The position numbers and the translations under genes were made by a program. Shown here piece after piece: positions 58,101-64,000 of a DNA stretch of 64,000 nt; the first letter of the stretch is position 1, and every line of letters starts with the position of its first letter. The stretch lies in NCBI RefSeq assembly GCF_001522545.3, contig NC_031770.1, positions 17,524,751 through 17,588,750 of the forward strand, in the 5' to 3' direction. The stretch is from Parus major. Taxonomy: Eukaryota > Chordata > Aves > Passeriformes > Paridae. The notes under the pieces were generated by a model. The model searched no databases, was not told the DNA's origin, and saw nothing but the letters and a program-made list of their open reading frames with translations.

Positions 58101-60949
58101 GGAAGTGGCAGCCAGGCTGCCTCACTCATGCCCCACCTATGGTCAGGCTGGCTGTGGGCACTGAGCTCTCTCCATTCAGGTGAAGCTCTGTAAATCTGCA
58201 GCCAGCTGAAGTTTGCTGGTAGGACAGACTTCTGCCCTGCTCAGTCCCCATCCTGGTCTCCACCCTCAGGCTAAATAAACATGAGCACCAGGCAGCATTT
58301 CTTGTCCAGATGGAGCTACAAATAATAGTTGTGTCAGGCCACAGGCTCTTTTAGCTGTTTATTTTGCTGGGGGAAGCACTGGAGTCTCAAAAGTGTTGAC
58401 TCTTACAAGAGGAAGTACTGGGCATGCCCATATGAATAAGTGATCTGTAATTGTGTGCAAGTGCTTCTACTGGCTTCAAGCATATTTTTGCAGCTGCCCC
58501 ATCTGGGGGAAAAAAAAGGCCACGAATGAGACCCTAAATCATGCTAAATATTCCAGATAGCATATCTGTATGAAGTATTTAAAGATTTAAAAAAAAAAAA
58601 ATCCCGGATTCTGGATTTACAAAACATCATTTCCTCCATCTGCACTCAGGGCTCATAATTTTGTTACACAACCACTTCATTCCTTCACTGCTAATAGCTC
58701 CCTTTGAATACTGAATTGCCTCATTAGGGTCTCTTATCCCATAAATGAAATTCTTCCTCTGAGTCAGATAGGCAGTCCTTTATTTTTCCCATTGATTTTT
58801 TGTTAAATATATCAGTCTGGCTCTAAGTAATCAATAAAGCAATGTGGAAAGACTTCTGATCTTTGGAATTGTGTGGAGTAGATAGACTCTTTTGTTATAA
58901 TGCCTTTATTTAATGAAATCTTGTGTTTAGTGGAAGCTCTTTGCCCTGGTTTAAGCATATGGCTGCACTGTTTGCTTTCATCCAAAGACTTCTGCCTTTC
59001 TCTGCAAGAGGGAATTGGCAATTCCAAACCCCTGATTCTGACTGCAGTATATCTTGGCAGAGTCCCTTCTAATGAGAGGGGCCACACTCGTGTCAAACAG
59101 CTGGATGAGTTGGCAAAGAGTTGGACTGATTTGCTGAATGAGTGTCAGTCAGAAGAGAAGTTAGAAAGAAAGCTCTGCCTCATACTTTGATGTGCTAGAG
59201 CTTCTGAGCTGTTAATGGGAGCTAAATAACCCCTGTTATGATGATATTGTCAGCTGTAAATTCATCTCCCTAATTGATCTGTTGAGCAGACTTCATGTTT
59301 CTAAATATGGGTGTAAGTCGCTTCCTTCTGCCTCCCTGTTCCACAGTTTAAGTAATTGAATACAGCTGTTTTATTGCTCCCTTAATGAGAGAGTGGAAAC
59401 CGTGGATGAATTTCTCAGCATCTCATCTCCCTGCAAAGTGCAATGTGTTTCAGGACCTAAGAGTCTGGATTTGGTGATGAAATAGTTGTACCATGTTGGA
59501 TAAGTTCCTGACAAAGGTGAGTCAGAAGACTCTGATTTACTGTTCATGTCTTTAAGGAGAGAAGAAGGAGCTCAGATTATGGGTGCATCAGAAAACTCTT
59601 GGAAGGAAAGTTCAGGCCATCTTCAGTCCAGTGTGTTACAGCAGAGAAGAGCAGTTTGCTCCAGTTTTAATTTCTGAATGTGTTTCTGGTGTGTTTTATG
59701 ATGCTACATAAGTTACTTAACCATCTATGCTAAAGCTGACAGAGAAGTTGTAAATGCTCAGTCATTAAACTAGAGTTTCAAGCAGATCTTGTCTGTACTA
59801 TCACTGAAGAAATATGTCAGGGTATTGTAGACCAGTCTTTGTTGTGATGTAACCCAGGGACTAGAGCTGCCTGACCTAAGTACCTGTTACCATGCAGTAT
59901 CTAAACCTGGGGGAGCAATTAGCAGCCTTAGATCTGATGATGGGCAACCCAATGGGGCCACAAGGCTGTGGTCAGGGGACTGGTGCAGCTCCTTGGAGTG
60001 GCATTCTCTGTCCTTAATAAAAAGCCCTTCCACAAGAGCATTTGGCTTTTCCAGACCCGGGATTGATACCTCACAAATGAGTCAACAGCTGTTGAGCTGA
60101 ACTTGAGGCACTCCAGCCTGTGCCAGCAAGCTGGCAGTAACATCATATCCCACAGGCAATGGAAGCAAAACAGCAGCGAGTTGGAGGCCTGGCAAAAGGG
60201 GAAGTTGCTGCTGTGCAGCCCAAAATCAGAGGCTCAGTTACCGTGTGCAGAAGTGTTTTTGCTGAGAACACTGTAAGCACTTATGAGTACATATGGCCTC
60301 AGCGTGCTGGACATGTGAAACACCCCATAATTAAAGTCAAGTGGATTCTTATGGCTAATATCCAGTGCAAAAGAAAAACTTTGGAGCTGGCTTCCCAGCT
60401 GACATAAAACAAATCTGGATGAAGTTATTGAAAGGAATGTGCATTGGACTCGGGGAATCAAATGCTGTCACTCAAATCCTGTCTTTGTGGGTGGCCAAGC
60501 CAACCTGCTTCCTGCTTAAAGGCTTTCAGTAATGAGCTCGCCTTGCTGGGAATGGGGCAGCAACTCTGGAATCAATTGAGCTACACTGGTTTTTACCTGA
60601 TGGGGATCAGGAGGGTGGTGATTGCTGTATTTACTACCTGCCTGGCAGGCATGAGAAGGGATATTTGTGCCGTTTACAGAATGTAAATCATATTTGTAGA
60701 ATAGGATTTCCATGACTGTTCAACATGATAACTTTCTCCTGTGTGCCAGAGCATGGTGGGCAGTACAAGGGAGTGCTGCTGAAGCAGAGCTGGGAGGTTG
60801 ATGTAACACTGCTTGGGGAATGGAGGACACAGGGAAGAGGGAGGGACTAGGAGCTACCTTGCAAGGCAAGCAGTGAAGACTAACCTAATGGAGAGGAAAT
60901 ACAGAGCAACAGGTGAAGAAATGAGGGTAAAGAAACAGATGAGACTGAG
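52174..60949. other. Long unique non-coding stretch
   Basis: The first 35 bases are C/T-rich and continue the gap-edge repeat. Beyond that is about 8.7 kb of AT-rich unique DNA with no recognised repeat family, exon or RNA gene. The minus-strand frames of 154 (53487-53951), 156 (55220-55690) and 141 codons (57548-57973) have no domain I recognise and no supporting splice or promoter context. Confidence 0.55.
57028..57062. repeat. (TTTTG)n simple repeat
   Basis: Six to seven TTTTG/TTTTA pentamers in tandem, followed by more T/G-rich sequence to about 57130. Confidence 0.8.
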
Positions 60950-61084
60950 ATTAGGTCAGGTTGGTTGGGGCTTTGAGCAACCTATGTTGATTGTAGTGGA
61001 AAGCTCCTGCCCATGGCAGGGGGTTTGTAATTAGGTGATTTTAAGGGTCCCTTCCAACCCAAACCATTCTATGATTCTGTGAGA
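60950..61084 (+). mobile_element. CR1 LINE, 3'-terminal fragment
   Basis: About 135 bp of CR1 3' end: 'gtcaggttggttggggcttt', 'gagcaacct', 'tcctgcccatggcagggggt', 'gggtcccttccaacccaaac' and the terminal 'attctatgattctgtgag'. The 3' tail is the best preserved of all the CR1 copies here. It is severely 5'-truncated, plus strand, with no coding sequence left. Confidence 0.92.
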
Positions 61085-64000
61085 TGATGGTTTGATGTTC
61101 AGGACTTTGCCATAATCACTAATCCTGTTACTGCATCTTCCTGCTGTCTCATGTCTTGTCTCAGAATGTCTGGGGTGGAGTGGCTTCCTGAACTTGTACA
61201 TGAATTTTTCTGTGTTAACTTGTTTTTATAGTGAAGAAAAGGCCTTCAAAACCAGATGACCCCAGCATGGTTGTTTGGATGTTCTCTGAGGGGACAGCAA
61301 AGCAGCACTGCCATCCACACATCTCATGCAGAGGGATTATTTCCAAGCTTGTCTATCAGTTGTATACATGAGAGGTTTTTTTCTTGCAGCTATGTCTAGG
61401 GTGCTTCAGAGAGGTCAGGAATGTAAGATGATCCAGTGAAGAAAGTACTGAAAAGTCTTAAGACTCACTAGTTTTAAAAGTTAGTGAGCTACTTGGCACG
61501 GATAGGTAGTGAGCAAACATCTATTTTTCCTTTTTATTTTATAATAACATCTATTATTCCTTTTTTAATTTATTTTTCCTTTTTCCTTTACAGTCCCTAA
61601 GCTGTGTTTTTGTGACTGTCTTCTTGCATGCTTTGCATTAGCCTGATGGCTCTGTTACTGTGCAGTGCCTCTGGTATTCCCCAAAATTCAGGATCTTTGG
61701 GAAGCCTTCCCTGTAACCCTGGCTCCAGCTTGATGTGGCCAAACAAAAGCAGGGAAGCTTGTAAAAGGAACCTGACTTCAGCAGGACAGAAAGAGCTGCC
61801 ATTGAGCAGGTTTAAGTGTGAAGGTATTTCAGTGTGGTTGCAAACATGTAGAATGGTCCTGGTCTATTTTAGTTATACTGTAAAAAAAGGTTGTGGCTTA
61901 AAACTGCTCTGACACTGAGGTTTAATTTGTAGAAAATGGGTTTGCTAAAGCCACCCCCTTTCATGGTGACCTGCTGAGTTGTGAGGCAACTGCAGTTGCC
62001 TTCACAATGTATGAATAAACTTGGTCCCCTGACTGTAAACCATGACTCTTGAAGACTAGGAATTTCTGCAAGCTTTGAAAATGGCTTGGTCACTTAGGGA
62101 TCTTTTTTTTTTGCAGTTTGTTTTCATGAACAGTAGTTGATATAAGGAAATAGTATTGGCTTGCAGTTTAGAAAATCTAGATTTGGTAGGAAAGTTTGGA
62201 AAAATTGTTCTATCTGCTGTGCTTAAGTCTGGGATAACTAAACAAAACAGACTTCCCTCCTTCCAGATATCATAATGTTGCCCCTTGTAAATGCTATTAT
62301 AGCAGGATGACCCAGCTCCTTCTGGAGGTCTGCAGAGCTGGATTTATTGTCCCCTCTCTGTTTGCTGTAGCAGCACTTGAAGTCTTTAGGGCTTATGTCA
62401 GCTTTGTGTTCATGTTGTGCCCCTTGAATCCTCAGTGAACATTTAGATGGCTGATACAAAAAAAAAAAGGTTGCTCCAATGAGAAAACAATGAAGTCACC
62501 ATTGCATAAATAAATAGATCTCTTCTCTTGTGTTTCAAGCTGGCCTTTGGCTTGCACTCATCGCTATGGTGTCTAAGTGCCTGGCAGCAGGACATTAAAT
62601 GGTGTGGGGGTAACATATCAGGTGATCAGTGGCTTGGCTGCTTCTTCTTCCTCATGCATATGAAAAGGAGCACTTAGAATTTGTTATGTAAACACAGCAT
62701 TGTATGTTTATCTTCAGAAGCAGTTTTGGTTTTGCATTTGGCAGAGAAAGTGGTATCATTTGGAGTTGTGTGGGTCATTTCTTATGAACTCTGTTGTGAA
62801 ACTTGTCTCTGGTTGAATGAAGCTGACAGAAACCCCTAAGCTACTGGCCTAGCTGGCTTTAGCCTTCTGTATATCCCATTAGCTCCCCTAGTTTGGGGGA
62901 CCTGAACAGGGAGACAAAGCCTTCCTCCTGCCCTCCGTCCCCCTTCTTATTGTCCCCTGTGGACATATTGAAGGGAAATGCTATTAAAAAGCATCTCTAG
63001 AAAACTTTCCACACCTTTACTTCTTCCTGCAAGCTTGGCCATGGAGGGGGATGGAGCCAACTCAGCTTTCACCATGCCCTTGCTCAGAGCTGTGCTTGCC
63101 AAGCAAGGACCCCACAGGATTTGACTATTGTGGAGTAGATGCATTACTAGGAAAAAAGAGACAGGTTTTACGGGAGTGAGGCTCTATCTTAACTACTTCT
63201 CAGTCACTTGGGAAGTCTGTAAAAGCTTTCTGAAACTACCAGGCTCCTCTCAAAGCACCACTTGATCTAGTGTATTTTCAGATTCAAAGTTGAGTCTATA
63301 AAATTCATCCCTGTACAAAGACCACCCAACACTAACAGGGTGTGCAGAGAAATTTCTGTTTATAGTTTAGTGCAAGGGTCAGATAGCTTTGCTATGGTTG
63401 AGGTTATCCACCCAGAGCAAGACTGCTTTTTTTCTAAGCATGGGATACATGAGTCATTTCTATTGCCCAGACCTCTAGACATAACATAAAATAGATGGCA
63501 TGAAATAGCATTAAAGATATTAAAGATGGGAGGAAATTAAGTGTTTTCTCTCTTGCATTCTTGAGCTATAGAGTAATGGATTTCTAGTGCAAGCTCAGCT
63601 ACTAATGCACACATAAGAAGTGAGGGCAAACAGTAGAAACCTCAGAATTTGTCCTGTAAGATACAGAAAACCCAGTCAAGTAAAAAGCAGCACAGAAGTG
63701 CTTTTACAATATAAATTTGGTGATTAATTTCCTAGCAGGGAATTAGCTTTTATCTACTTTTAAAAAAATGTTAGTAAACTGGATTTATCTTAAGCTGCTT
63801 AGAATTTGTGACCCTGCCTGTATCTGGCATATTGCAGGATTTTCTCTCTTTGTTTGAGAATGACCCGTAAGACCTTAAATCTGTATTCTTCCTTTTTCAT
63901 ATTTAAAAAAATAAATTCCTGTTCAATTTCTGCATTCTCAGCTCAGCTCTGTGCTACCATCTGTCTCTGCTCAGATTCTGTGGAATGGCTAGGGGATTAA
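61085..64000. other. Unique non-coding DNA
   Basis: Apart from the short tandem duplication at 61516-61577, nothing is recognised. Open frames are 94 codons or fewer. Confidence 0.55.
61516..61577. repeat. Two-unit tandem repeat, 30-bp period, ending near a pyrimidine tract
   Basis: 'aacatctatttttccttttt' at 61516 recurs in diverged form at 61546 ('aacatctattattccttttt'). The repeat runs into a pyrimidine tract ending in 'cctttacag' (AG at 61592-61593), which is a good acceptor-like site. The nearest plausible donor (GAAG|GTATTT near 61822) is only moderate and no frame is open across the interval, so no exon is called. Confidence 0.6.

Overview
This window looks like non-coding DNA, either intronic or intergenic, from a bird genome. 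The evidence for a bird is indirect but consistent. The recognisable interspersed repeats are mostly 5'-truncated CR1 LINEs that end in the avian CR1 3' tail (a 'cttccaacc...attctatgattct'-like end). Repeat density is low, base composition is moderately AT-rich, and there are a few worn MIR/AmnSINE-like SINE relics. I found no protein-coding gene I can defend, no rRNA or tRNA gene, no CRISPR array, and no bacterial or plasmid feature. Almost all open frames are 60-160 codons, overlap on both strands and show no recognisable domain. The exceptions are the decayed reverse-transcriptase C-termini of two CR1 copies.

Layout. From 1 to 16250 the sequence is mostly unique, with a CR1 tail (1080-1274), an older CR1 fragment (3300-3440), an ancient SINE relic (11517-11662), a perfect 13-bp-stem hairpin (1399-1430) and a few exon-like intervals bounded by good splice-site matches. 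From 16251 to 28041 there is a direct tandem duplication of 5,895 bp. Copy 1 is 16251-22145, then comes a single N (22146), then copy 2 is 22147-28041. I found only three differences between the copies, two of them inside a poly-T run near the junction. The single N placed exactly at the junction makes an assembly artefact (two overlapping contigs joined end to end) much more likely than a real duplication. From 28042 to 51405 there is unique DNA with a MIR-like SINE (29261-29385), the best-preserved CR1 (33312-34153), another SINE relic (35945-36050), an old CR1-L-like fragment (37570-37795), a second long CR1 (44205-44962) and a fairly complete ancient SINE (45750-45975). From 51406 a polypyrimidine 12-bp minisatellite runs into a 733-base N gap (51441-52173). 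The rest, to 64000, is unique DNA with one more CR1 tail (60950-61084).

The most useful results for a reader are structural: the probable false duplication, the gap inside a homopurine/homopyrimidine repeat, and a small set of candidate regulatory or splicing elements. The latter are a CTCF-like site, a consensus CRE, micro-exon or recursive-splice-like sites, and hairpins. All are testable but unproven from sequence alone. I did not find a convincing new biological system.
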